Shown: positions 21,901 to 30,814 of the stretch, one piece after another
Layout: every line of letters starts with the position of its first letter
Position numbering within the stretch: position 1 is the first letter of the stretch
NCBI GenBank assembly: GCA_025667525.1
Contig: CM046875.1
Coordinates: 436,182,617 to 436,246,616 of the forward strand
Reading direction: 5' to 3'
Source of the DNA: Glebionis coronaria
Taxonomy: Eukaryota; Streptophyta; Magnoliopsida; Asterales; Asteraceae
Length of the DNA: 64,000 bases
The notes under the pieces: generated by a model
Told to the model about the DNA's origin: nothing
The model's input: the letters and a program-made list of their open reading frames with translations, nothing else
The model's database searches: none
Program-made: the position numbers and the translations under genes

Positions 21901-23108
21901 GCACACATAAAATTCTCATGGAGGACGACTTTAAGCCCACAATTCAAAGCCAAAGAAGGGTGAATCCTAAAATCCATGAAGTCATCAAAAAAGAGGTTAT
22001 CAAACTTCTTGATGCGGGTATGATTTACCCTATTTCGGATTCACCGTGGGTTAGTCCAGTCCATTGTGTGCCTAAGAAAGGTGGTATCACCGTTGTGCCT
22101 AATGCAAACAACGAGTTGATTTCTACCCGTCTCGTTACTGGGTGGAGAGTTTGTATAGACTACCGCAAACTCAATGATGCCACGAGAAAGGATCATTTCC
22201 CTCTACCTTTCATGGACCAAATGCTTGAACGTCTAGCTGGTAATGAATATTACTGCTTTCTGGATGGTTTCTCGGGTTATTTTCAAATACCCATCGATCC
22301 CCAAGATCAAGAAAAAACAACATTCACTTGTCCCTACGGCACATTTGCTTATAAACGAATGCCTTTTGGCTTATGCAATGCCCCCAGGACTTTCCAAAGG
22401 TGCATGTTGGCTATCTTCCATGACATGGTTGAGCAAACCATGGAAGTCTTCATGGATGATTTCTCGGTCTTCGGGGATTCCTTCTCTGCTTGCCTTGCCA
22501 ATTTGGAACGTATGCTTAAGCGGTGCGAAGACACTCGCCTTGTTCTAAATTGGGAAAAGTGCCATTTTATGGTAAAAGAAGGCATTGTGCTAGGACACAA
22601 AATCTCTAAAGCCGGTCTTGAAGTTGACCGTGCTAAAGTTGATGTCATAGCCAAATTACCTCCACCTTCAACCGTGAAGGGTGTGAGAAGTTTTCTGGGT
22701 CATGCGGGCTTCTATCGTAGATTCATTCAGGATTTCTCTAAAATCGCTCGCCCGATGACCCACCTCTTAGAAAAAGATACTCCTTTTATCTTTTCTAAAG
22801 AGTGTCTCGAAGCCTTCAATCTTCTCAAGGATAAGCTAACTAAGGCACCGGTCTTGGTTACCCCTAATTGGGAGCTGCCTTTTGAATTGATGTGCGATGC
22901 TAGCGACTTTGCTATTGGTGCGGTTTTGGGCCAACGTGTGAATAAACATTTCCAACCAATCCACTATGCTAGCAAAACAATGACGGGGGCTCAATTGCAT
23001 TATACGACAACCGAGAAAGAGCTTTTAGCTGTTGTCTATGCTTTTGAGAAATTTCGCCCCTATCTTGTTCTATCCACCACCATCGTTTACACGGACCATT
23101 CTGCGTAG
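18975..23108 (+). CDS. Athila gag-PR-RT-RNaseH polyprotein, N-terminal 1377 codons
   Basis: ATG at 18975 (MRTRSTNYSE). Residues ~20-40 are Asn-rich. The gag core spans about residues 75-255, with a zinc knuckle CDTCGGPHSYNEC near 314. A proline-rich linker is at ~540-590. The protease has its active site in ADLGASINLMP (Asp 687), and a conserved VGRPFLRTGR follows. RT runs about 1010-1190 with LDGFSGYFQI and the catalytic FMDDF (1159-1163). RNase H begins near 1303 (LMCDASDFAIGAVLG). The frame ends at TAG (23106-23108) inside RNase H, right after YTDHSA, where relatives have Leu; the same frame stays open beyond it. The simplest reading is one TTG-to-TAG change in an otherwise intact gag-pol. 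Confidence 0.92.
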   Translation: MRTRSTNYSEPENREDLDMAGVNNNNNHPPQNNLNNNHNNNNNNNVLLPDLRTMEELCQPTMNGRGGPIAPMHVTAQEFSLKHHMIQQVQTNPFRGIPDDDANKHLDKFITITQSMKCPGVSMDDLRLQLFPHSLSHHAEKWFDRLPKNSIHTWNDMTQRFLSRYFPPSMVTSLRNQISGFMQENDESLFDAWERYNDLIDRCPNHNMLPVTLIDTFYNGLTFRDRDTINAAAGGTFMKRRPEECRELIENMTTHHNNWDSSASSRSNQRVNVSSTSSTTNSSVLERALLDINKSLQILTSNQTQQAKAVALSCDTCGGPHSYNECPSTHGNYSEDVNAAYGTYSTGGYQARPQGDRNLLSYRSNNYLAPPGFPPANQNQQQSYNRNNQSQPRAQNQYQSQRNPYPTQGNSQAPPLNQPMAVSQDVETFMKTNREMVTNLQSQFVNLKNDMVKQGSDIRAELRNDMAKHSNDINANMQNSFNNQALHLRDMIGSLIQSNQSSSSGTLPSNTVSNPRGEMKAITTRSGKGYMEPELPTPPPVIVNKEKEQLSPPPSPSIPISPPPVVVSDPTPLKPSSSSNIPYPSRLRKEKQKSKDDIQVSNFLKMFKQLNFNISFAEALAHMPKYAKMFKDLLSDKEKLLDIAQTHLNENCSAVLLRKLPTKLGDPGRFLIPCNFPGVENCMALADLGASINLMPLSVWKQLSLPELVPTKMTLELANRTVAYPVGIAEDVFVGVDKFTFPADFVVVDYEMDPRVPLIVGRPFLRTGRTLIDVAAGEIIMRVGDDQIVFNMGKISKQPYSYESVNAIDVLDEACEEHFHDACKSIPSSPPNVETVASIAPALTPFGESDLDDFEASLGPLDIKYDNLSTNWDEDISTIERLLNEDPFSPPAPKEVTNDDPSLGSPSIENPPTLELKDLPPHLEYVFLEDNKKLPVIIAKDLKEDEKARLVAVLKKHKRAIAWKISDIRGIDPHFCTHKILMEDDFKPTIQSQRRVNPKIHEVIKKEVIKLLDAGMIYPISDSPWVSPVHCVPKKGGITVVPNANNELISTRLVTGWRVCIDYRKLNDATRKDHFPLPFMDQMLERLAGNEYYCFLDGFSGYFQIPIDPQDQEKTTFTCPYGTFAYKRMPFGLCNAPRTFQRCMLAIFHDMVEQTMEVFMDDFSVFGDSFSACLANLERMLKRCEDTRLVLNWEKCHFMVKEGIVLGHKISKAGLEVDRAKVDVIAKLPPPSTVKGVRSFLGHAGFYRRFIQDFSKIARPMTHLLEKDTPFIFSKECLEAFNLLKDKLTKAPVLVTPNWELPFELMCDASDFAIGAVLGQRVNKHFQPIHYASKTMTGAQLHYTTTEKELLAVVYAFEKFRPYLVLSTTIVYTDHSA

Positions 23109-23114
23109 AAGTAC

Positions 23115-24623
23115 TTGATGACTAAGAACGATTCTAAGCCAAGACTTCTTCGCTGGGTTTTGCTCCTTCAAGAATTCAACATTGAAATTCGTGACAAGAA
23201 GGGAGCCGAAAACCTGGCCGCGGATCATTTGAGTCGACTTGAGGATCCATATCAGGGGGATCATCCGAACAAAGAGATCAATGACTCTTTCCCCCTGGAG
23301 ACTCTAATGTCTATAAATCTCAATCTTGATGGCACCCCGTGGTTTGCAGACATTGCAAACTACCTAGCGGGTGGTATTCTCATCCAAGGGTTAACATCCC
23401 AACAAAGGAAGAAGTTCTTGAACGATGTTAAGACTTACTTTTGGGATGACCCTTATCTATTCAAACAGTGTGCTGATCTGATTATTCGTCGATGTGTTGA
23501 CGGACCGGCAGCTTTTGACATCCTCCAAGCTTGCCACAAAGGACCCACCGGTGGTCACTTTGGTCCCAACTACACCGCTAAGAAAGTGTTTGATTCTGGA
23601 TTCTACTGGCCCACCATTTATCGTGACGCTCACGAAATGGTTAAGCATTGTGATGCTTGCCAACGTCAGGGCAAGATCACACATAAGGATGAGATGCCTC
23701 AAAATTTCATACAGGAATGTGAAATCTTTGATGTATGGGGCATCGACTTTATGGGGCCATTTCCATCATCCAAAGGGAACAAGTACATCCTCGTCGCCGT
23801 CGACTACGTCTCTAAATGGGTTGAAGCTAAGGCTCTTCCTACAAATGACGCGAGGGTGGTTGTGAACTTTTTGAAGCAGCTTTTCGCTCGATTTGGCGTT
23901 CCTCGTGCTATTATCAGTGACCGCGGGACTCATTTTTGCAACGATCAATTTGCAAGAGTCATGGCAAAGTATGGTGTCAATCACCGTCTTTCCACCGCCT
24001 ATCATCCCCAAACCAATGGGCAAGCCGAAATTTCCAATCGTGGCTTGAAGAGAATTTTGGAGCGTACTGTGGGAGAGCATCGTGCCGCGTGGGCCGATAA
24101 GTTAGATGATGCTCTGTGGGCTTTTCGTACTGCTTACAAGACCCCGATCGGTTGTACACCCTATCGTCTTGTGTACGGGAAAGCTTGCCACCTACCCATC
24201 GAGCTGGAACATAAGGCGCACTGGGCCTTGAAGTGGGCGAACTTCGACATCATTAAAGCCGGTGATCATCGCAAGGTTCAACTCAACGAGCTAAATGAAT
24301 TGAGGAATGAAGCTTATGAGAACTCGCTGATCTACAAGGAGAAGACGAAGATGATCCACGATGCTAAAATCAAGAACCGAGAGTTCCACGTTGGAGATCA
24401 CGTTCTACTCTTTAATTCTCGGTTGAAGATCTTCTCTGGCAAGTTGAAGAGCCGCTGGTCTGGTCCATTCACCGTCGCCAAAGTCTTTCCGTATGGGACC
24501 ATTGAGCTTTCTCAGCCAAATGGGCCCAATTTCAAGGTGAATGGCCAGCGTTTGAAGCTGTACTTTGGTGAGGACATCTCTCAGGAGATGATTCCATCCC
24601 TCACCACGTTCCCCATGAACTAA
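23115..24623 (+). CDS. Athila RNaseH C-terminus plus integrase, same frame after the nonsense codon
   Basis: This continues the 18975 frame; codons at 23109-23114 are also open. It begins with the end of RNase H ([20 protein letters not shown], then AADHLSRLE). The integrase has an HHCC zinc domain ([14 protein letters not shown] ... HCDACQRQG) and a catalytic triad Asp 1591 (GIDFMGPF), Asp 1649 (ISDRGTHF) and Glu 1685 ([10 protein letters not shown]) in full-frame numbering, spaced D-57-D-35-E as expected. The C-terminus has a [17 protein letters not shown] GPY/F domain. There is no chromodomain and no downstream env-like ORF. It is probably untranslated unless the TAG is read through or the protein is supplied by other copies. 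Confidence 0.9.
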   Translation: MMTKNDSKPRLLRWVLLLQEFNIEIRDKKGAENLAADHLSRLEDPYQGDHPNKEINDSFPLETLMSINLNLDGTPWFADIANYLAGGILIQGLTSQQRKKFLNDVKTYFWDDPYLFKQCADLIIRRCVDGPAAFDILQACHKGPTGGHFGPNYTAKKVFDSGFYWPTIYRDAHEMVKHCDACQRQGKITHKDEMPQNFIQECEIFDVWGIDFMGPFPSSKGNKYILVAVDYVSKWVEAKALPTNDARVVVNFLKQLFARFGVPRAIISDRGTHFCNDQFARVMAKYGVNHRLSTAYHPQTNGQAEISNRGLKRILERTVGEHRAAWADKLDDALWAFRTAYKTPIGCTPYRLVYGKACHLPIELEHKAHWALKWANFDIIKAGDHRKVQLNELNELRNEAYENSLIYKEKTKMIHDAKIKNREFHVGDHVLLFNSRLKIFSGKLKSRWSGPFTVAKVFPYGTIELSQPNGPNFKVNGQRLKLYFGEDISQEMIPSLTTFPMN

Positions 24624-24987
24624 AATTGGGTCGAGTCAGGCTCATGACTCGGTGATCAAAAACAAGCGCTTCTCGGGAGGCAACCCGTGTTCTATCTTTT
24701 ACTGCTTTTACAATAAGTGTAGGGGGAGCCCCGCATATGTTTGTTGTCTTGTTTCTTGTGATGTGCAGGGATTAAAGCTTCAGGGAGCATCTTGATGACT
24801 TTTGACAAACCGTGATACCATGTTTTCCATCTTCCCGGTTCTATATTTCATATTTTAAACTCTTGTGATTCAATATTTCATATTCTATATGTTCACATTG
24901 AATTCACTTTAGTCGTCTTTTCCTTAGCAAGATTTAAACAAAGTGCACAATGTCCTAAGTGTCGGGAAGTTTACTCCCACATGCTTA

Positions 24988-25026
24988 AACATTGAGGACA
25001 ATGTTTATCTCAAGTGTAGGGGGGAC
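24988..25026 (+). promoter_or_regulatory. Internal conserved hairpin plus polypurine tract
   Basis: AACATTGAGGACAATGTT, then CTCAAGTGTAGGGGGGA. The same pair of signals occurs at 31303-31340 and, on the minus strand, at 46500-46538. This suggests an internal plus-strand priming site or another cis element of Athila-like elements. Confidence 0.55.
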
Positions 25027-26645
25027 TTCTATCGAAGTTAGTGGTCTTTTCCATGAATTTGCCCTCATTTTAACCGGAAAATTTGATTTTTCGACACTTT
25101 TCAAAATTTTTAATCTATTTTGGCCTAGTGGTATAGTTGTATTTGCCTTTGTTATGTTTCCTTTACTAGAATAAATTTTCAAATAAGTGGTTTTAGATTT
25201 TTTAGTCGTGAACCTTTTGACTCAACCTGAGTTTACTTGCCTAAGTTTACTCTAGCTAGTATCCTTAACATGTTTAAGTCAAGTTTTGCTAGGCTTTTAT
25301 ATAGGGAGCTATAAAACGCGAAAGTCTCAACTCTCGCGGGTTAAGAACAAGAACTTTTCGCAAGTTCCTATAATTGATCCTAGAGAGTCGTTTATCAAGG
25401 GAACTTTAAAATGCGATTTCTAAACTTGAAAAAGTCTAAGAATTTGCAAGATCCTATAGGCGACTCGAAAACCCGAAACTTTGATTTAATAGGCTAAGCA
25501 TCCACGAGTCTCATTACTTGAGATTTTAAACTGTGGAGAACGAGAGATGATAGAGTCAATTATAAGTTCGGTATTCTTTCGTGAATTTATGTGAGTTAAT
25601 TATGAGCCTATTCTCCCTCCGCTTGTTAATAAATTAATCTGCTAATAAGTAAGGTTGTACGATTTGAAAAGTTACTTAGCTTCTAGCCCCAGATCGTTTA
25701 AAAGTTGCTCGGTAATGACGAGAGTTCATAGCCAAGGCATAACTTATGAAGCGGGGCGCGAAGATTGGCGAGTCCGAAAAGGCCCTAACAAGGCATGAGG
25801 GCTACATTTTGTTGCTAAAGATCCAAAAGTGATGTGAAGAATCATTTATCGAAAATCAATATGAAGGATCGAGACACACGACGAAAAGCAAGAACTCCCC
25901 AAAAGTCATGGAGAAGTCTATCCGAAAAGACCCTAACAAGGTATGAGGATAAATAGATCCAAGTCCTAAAAGGAGGCGGATCGTTGTATATCAAAGTCCA
26001 AAATAAAGATTGGAGAAAAATGAAGAAGTCGTGGTCCAAAGATGAAGAATCTCTCAAAAACTTCAAGTGTAGAAATTCCTATTATGAAGAGAAGACCATA
26101 ATTTCAAGAACGTCTCTCGAAGATTCGAAGTATGAAGTCGCTGCCAAATATCGGCCCGAGAAAGGTCTCAAATCGCGAACCAAGTTATGCCAAGATATGA
26201 ACTTTCTGATATCCCGAGAAGCAGTTTTAAAAGATTTGGTCCTTTAGCTAACTATTGATTAAATCGTTCACCTTATTTTCGGACTAAATAACTATCGAAA
26301 TAAGTCAAACAATGCATCCTTGTGATCATTCAAGACAAAAATAAAATACAAGAGATACACCTAGGAATAAGGGAGTCTAAGTGAGTAATTGGCCCACATG
26401 AGTTCGTAATAGTTTGCTAACTTATAATAACAATGATCTCGTTTCTAAGCTTGGTATGGGGAACGTGAAACTTGAGGATGATAAACGTTCATGGCCGCCA
26501 AAACCCAATGTAAGTTTTTAATTTCTTTATTTATTTCTATCTTTTATGTTTAGTATCTAATAAAGGCCAAGATGGGTTATTTATGATGGGAAATGTAAAC
26601 CGTGCTTAAAATTAATGCATTGCATGAGGGCATTGCAATGGTCAA

Positions 26646-26657
26646 GTGTAGGGGATT
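26646..26657 (+). promoter_or_regulatory. Polypurine tract of the nested Athila
   Basis: GTGTAGGGGATT directly precedes the 3' LTR at 26658. It is preceded by GCATTGCATGAGGGCATTGC, a block also found before the 3' LTR of the gag-protease element. Confidence 0.7.
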
Positions 26658-28254
26658 TAATAAGTGTGAAAACACTTATCCTTGTACCACTTATTTCCAA
26701 TAATAACAAGACCTAAACGTGTGATTTATGTCGTAAAAGTCGGAATTATGCGTGGTTTGTGTTTTTATTGTGTTTTAGGACCAAAATATGAAAAAGGAAG
26801 AAAACACGGGCTTTCACGGGCTTTTATCGAAAAAACGGGAAAAGACGAAGTCAAAAGATCAAGAGTGCTTAAAGAACGGATGTCCAAGACCTATTCTGGA
26901 GATTTATCGAAGAACAAGTCTAAAGACGGAAGTTTAATGAAGTCGAAGAACTTAAGTCTAATAGAAGAAGAAAATTAAAAGACAAGTTCAAATCCCGAGA
27001 CTACAAAGACGAAGAATTAAAATCGAGTCGAGAAGAAAAAGAAAGAAGAAAGCACCACACATGCCTCCCACTTCCCTATAAATACCCTCCTAATCACATT
27101 AGGAGGGGGTTAGCTAGTTTTTATTTTCTTTAGTTTCTTTCTAGTTTTTAGAGAGAGAAAGTCTTAAACTTTCTCTCACTAGTTCATCTTTTTCTTTTAA
27201 TCTTTCAAGATTAAACACTTTTTGTATTGCTTATTTCATTAATCAAAGTTCTAGTTTAAGCTTTTGATCCTTATTCTCATTCTTCATTTCTTGATTTATT
27301 TCACCTTTGATCCGAATATCATACTTCACTCGTATGATTTTATGATTTCGTGTTTAAAGGTTTGATCTTTTGGTTTATACACAAGCTTTTACACGTCTAG
27401 GTCATAAGCTCATAATGCTTATTGGCTTATTCGAATCTTAGCTTATTGATTTTCGGATTTTATAAAGGTGTTAGTTATTTTAAAAGTATCTTTTATAAAG
27501 TTTTTGATTTCATATCTTGAATAGTTTTCAAATTTAAGTTTTTCTTTTTTGATTAAGACCCGGTGAGATTAGCTTATTGCATTTGCTTATTGAGATTTAC
27601 TTTTCCACCAATTTCGGAATTTGTTACCTTCCATCGCAATCTTAGGGTTTTGACACACATTCCGACGGTTACTCCACTTTCCGATAGTTTTGGTTTTCGA
27701 TCGCAATCACCCATTAGGGTTTTACTTTGCGATCAGTTGGTTAACCCCCTTATTCCGATCTGGGTTGCGATCGCACATTGCGATCGCGTATTCCGACGGG
27801 TCTTAAGGTCTTGGTTAAGACGAAGTGCTGCCCATTTTTCTACAGCATCATTCCGATGGAAATACATTGCGACAGATGCATTCACAACATTCCGATAGGT
27901 AGGAAAATCATGCATTCCGATGGATCCTTGTTTATTATTCCGATGGTTGAAAGTTTGGTATATTCCGATGGACATTAATTGTTTTATTACAATTGGTTAA
28001 GTTTTCAAGTTTCCAAGTTTTACAAGCTTCAAGTTTTAAGAATTTCCATAAGTAAAATTTAAGTTTAATTTTGTCAAGGCTTTAAATTACTCAACGACAC
28101 TTTAATTACTTGCTAGTAGTTTAGAACAAACAAACCAAACCATTTTCTTGATTCACCAAAAGTCGATTGAGTCGCACCTAAGACCGGTTTTCAATTCGAA
28201 AAGATTCGGAACTACTACGATAATATTTTATACCTAGCCAAAAGCGAAGTATTA
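26658..28254 (+). repeat. 3' LTR of the nested Athila
   Basis: 1597 bp, same length as the 5' LTR, with one visible difference. The TSD GTGGT follows at 28255-28259. Confidence 0.93.
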
Positions 28255-28259
28255 GTGGT

Positions 28260-29197
28260 AATTTTTTGTGTAAAACGGTTGAAGAAGCTTTGGTCATAAT
28301 CGAGAATAGGTCTAAGGTTTATAGCCCTCGTCACACACCGAGTGTTGCCAAAAGGGGCTCATCATCGTCTCAAAGTATCAATGCATTACACGATGAAGCA
28401 AATGAAGAAAACCGATTTTTCGATAGATTTGCTAACCTTATGTCCCATTGGAAGGCTCAAGAAGCTTCCAACACCGCTTCGGTTAAAGCGGTTTCTAAAA
28501 GTTGTTTGTCGTGTGGGGGGCTCATGATCTTTCCGAGTGCATTACCGCGGATGGTAACACTTCGAATGCTTTTGTAGCCACGGGAACTTATAACCAAATC
28601 GGTCAAGGTTCACGTTCAAATCAAGCTCCACCCAATCAAAATGCTAATAATTATCGCAACAACAATCAAGGTGGAAATTACCAAGGAAATCAAAGAAATT
28701 ATAACAAAGGTAATTACCAAAGTGGAAATGGGCAAATTTCAAACCAAAACCAAAACCGTGATTTTCAAACTAATGCCCAAGGTTTTCAAAACGATCACAC
28801 CAAAAATCTTCAAGGAGAGTTTTTGAGTTATGCTAAAGCTAATGATGCTAAGTTTGACAACATGCAACGTGAAATGGTTAGCTTAAGATCCGAGTTGAAA
28901 AACGAGCTTAAAAACGAACTTGTTAATGAACTTAAAACTCATGCTAATAAAATGGAAGGAAATGTCACACGACTCCAACAAAATCAACAAAAAATGGAGC
29001 AAGGACAACATGAGATTAAGCAAGAGTTATTAAAAGCGGATGCTAGGCAATCTAAGTTTGAAGACCGTATGGCTAAGATGTTTGAAGCTATCATGTGTAA
29101 GCCCTCTTCTTCGGGTGGTCTTCCTAGTGATACCATCGTGAACCCGAAAGGAGAATTGAAGGTTATTACCACTCGTAGTGGTAAAACTTTCAAATAA
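28260..29197 (+). pseudogene. Gag C-terminal part of the gag-protease element, frameshifted
   Basis: This continues the gag of 16453-17130. It starts GNFLCKTVEEAL and reads to a G run at 28515-28520, where one missing G breaks the zinc knuckle (CLSCGG in one frame, GAHDLSEC in the next). The frame from about 28521 then holds an Asn/Gln-rich stretch and a coiled-coil-like, K/E-rich segment (SLRSELKNELKNELVNELK). It ends at TAA (29195-29197) after TTRSGKTFK. The TAA is in frame with the protease ORF that follows, so a single nonsense change separates them. Frameshift plus stop suggest the protein is no longer made intact, though the homopolymer break could be a sequencing error. Confidence 0.75.
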
Positions 29198-30814
29198 CCT
29201 ATTTCTCGCCCAAGTACTTCTATGGAGAAGGAAAAAGAGAAAGAACCCGAGGTCATGATTGAAAAGGAGCACATTACAAGCCCACGGAGTACCGCTCAAA
29301 CCACACCTACGGTTGAACCAATACCAATCATGGAACCCGAGATTCCAAGGCCGATGCCTATGCCTAATTTGCCCCAACCCACACCACCTTTACCCTACCC
29401 ATCAAGACGAGACAAGGAAAAGGCACAAGAACGAAATAATTACCAATTTGAACTTTTTATGAAAATGTTTCGTGACTTGCATTTTAATATAAGTTTTGCC
29501 GACGCCTTAGTCATGATGCCTCGATTTGCCGTGAACTTCAAAAGTATGTTGAATAACAAAGAGAAATTGCAAAAATCGTCTAGTTGTTCATCGGTTTTTC
29601 TAAGCCGCATACCTCAAAAAGTCGGTGATCCTGGAAAGTTTTTAATCCCATGTGCTATCCAAGACATGGAAGAATGCTACGCCTTGGCCGATCTTGGTGC
29701 TAGTATTAATTTGATGCCTCTTGAGATTTTTAAATCGCTCAATCTTCCAAATCTCACTCCTTCAAGAATGTCAATCGAGATGGCCGATCATTCTACGATT
29801 CTAGCTTGTGTAGTTTCCGAGGACGTCTTCGTGAAAGTTGGGAAATTCTATTATCCCGTGGACTTCATTGTTGTTGATATTCCCATCGATCCTAAAGTTC
29901 CGTTAATTTTAGGTCGATATTTTTTGGATACCTCGAGAGCACTTATCGATGTGCATGCAAGAAAAATCACTCTTCGTTTCAATGAGGAAGAACTCGTCAT
30001 TAATGCAACCCAAAACTCCACTCTTTCTTATGTTTATTCTATCACATCTTTGTACAATGTCAATCCTATCAAAAACATTTGTCAAAAGATTTCAAATAGA
30101 GTTTTAGGAGTTGATAAAAATGAAGTTCCGTCCCCTCCACCGATGGAGGTTAAGAGTGTTAAGCCTATGATTCCAATCTCGAGTGATTCTTCGGATGATG
30201 AATACGTTGATCCCGATGGGGAGGTTTTCTTTGTTGACAAAAGATTTGAAAACTTGCCACCACCTAAACCAAAACGTTTTCAAAATGTGAGAATTTTTAG
30301 TGTAACTAACATTGTTTTAGATACACCAAATATTTTTGACATAATCAAATCGGGTTTTCACAAGGAGAGTTTTAAAGATGAAAAAGGAAAAGATTTTGAA
30401 TTTAATTTAAAAGATTTTTCTACAAATCTAACTCCGTCATCACCGCGTGTCTTGAGTACTACAAGCTCGTCTTCTCCTTTTGACGATGCTTTGTGTGGAC
30501 CAAGTGTGGGGGAAGCCCCATATGTTCCCTCCCCTTTCTCCACCGAGGACGAGATATTTGATCCTGGAATTGCTTTTATAGGGAAATCTCGGTCTTCCAC
30601 CGATGCAATAAATGGAAAATCTTTTCATTTGATTGGTGCGAGTCTACCTCGAGTAGCTCAATGTTTTGACTTACCCATTGTCCCACCCTTCTATTTCTTC
30701 TCTCCTATTTTCTTCTATCCCATTGGGATTTGTGTTGGAGTTGTGTTGACTCGTCTTTCATCCGAAAACGAGGACGCTATCTTTGACCCCGGTATACATT
30801 TATCGGATTTTTAA
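29198..30814 (+). CDS. Aspartic protease region of the gag-protease element, no RT
   Basis: The reading is open from 29198; the first ATG is 29222. An E/K- and P-rich linker (to about residue 75 from 29222) is followed by the retropepsin fold. Its active site is ADLGASINLMP (Asp about residue 157) with the downstream VPLILGRYFLDTSRALIDV. It is clearly related to the Athila protease at 21033. After it comes about 230 residues of acidic, S/P-rich sequence with two (D/E)xIFDPGI motifs and a hydrophobic stretch (PPFYFFSPIFFYPIGICVGVVL), which could be a membrane segment. A stop at 30812 precedes any RT, so this element ends its coding capacity where autonomous relatives begin RT. Confidence 0.75.
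   Translation, partial: PISRPSTSMEKEKEKEPEVMIEKEHITSPRSTAQTTPTVEPIPIMEPEIPRPMPMPNLPQPTPPLPYPSRRDKEKAQERNNYQFELFMKMFRDLHFNISFADALVMMPRFAVNFKSMLNNKEKLQKSSSCSSVFLSRIPQKVGDPGKFLIPCAIQDMEECYALADLGASINLMPLEIFKSLNLPNLTPSRMSIEMADHSTILACVVSEDVFVKVGKFYYPVDFIVVDIPIDPKVPLILGRYFLDTSRALIDVHARKITLRFNEEELVINATQNSTLSYVYSITSLYNVNPIKNICQKISNRVLGVDKNEVPSPPPMEVKSVKPMIPISSDSSDDEYVDPDGEVFFVDKRFENLPPPKPKRFQNVRIFSVTNIVLDTPNIFDIIKSGFHKESFKDEKGKDFEFNLKDFSTNLTPSSPRVLSTTSSSSPFDDALCGPSVGEAPYVPSPFSTEDEIFDPGIAFIGKSRSSTDAINGKSFHLIGASLPRVAQCFDLPIVPPFYFFSPIFFYPIGICVGVVLTRLSSENEDAIFDPGIHLSDF

Larger units (their letters stand above)
24624..26657 (+). other. 3' untranslated region of the nested Athila
   Basis: This is 2.0 kb without a credible ORF; Athila elements often carry an env-like gene here, and I see none. 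It contains GGGGGAGCCCC (24722), a perfect hairpin AACATTG-AGGA-CAATGTT (24988-25005) followed by GTGTAGGGGGGA, and a short repeat CCGAAAAG(G/A)CCCTAACAAGG (25776 and 25923). The terminal polypurine stretch GTGTAGGGGATT lies at 26646-26657. Confidence 0.6.
17131..28254 (+). mobile_element. Nested young Athila (Ty3/gypsy) element, 11.1 kb
   Basis: It is flanked by GTGGT at 17126-17130 and 28255-28259. The two LTRs are each 1597 bp and differ at one site that I can see (near 18617 versus 28144). Termini are TAATA and TATTA rather than TG/CA. It has a tRNA-Asp-type PBS, a gag-pol reading frame with one nonsense codon, and a terminal polypurine tract. It is inserted in the gag gene of a relative. 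At one difference in 1597 it is the youngest insertion in the window. Confidence 0.93.

Noticed and set aside
24624..26657. Env-like gene downstream of Athila integrase
   Set aside because: No ORF longer than about 90 codons and no signal peptide or membrane segments in order.
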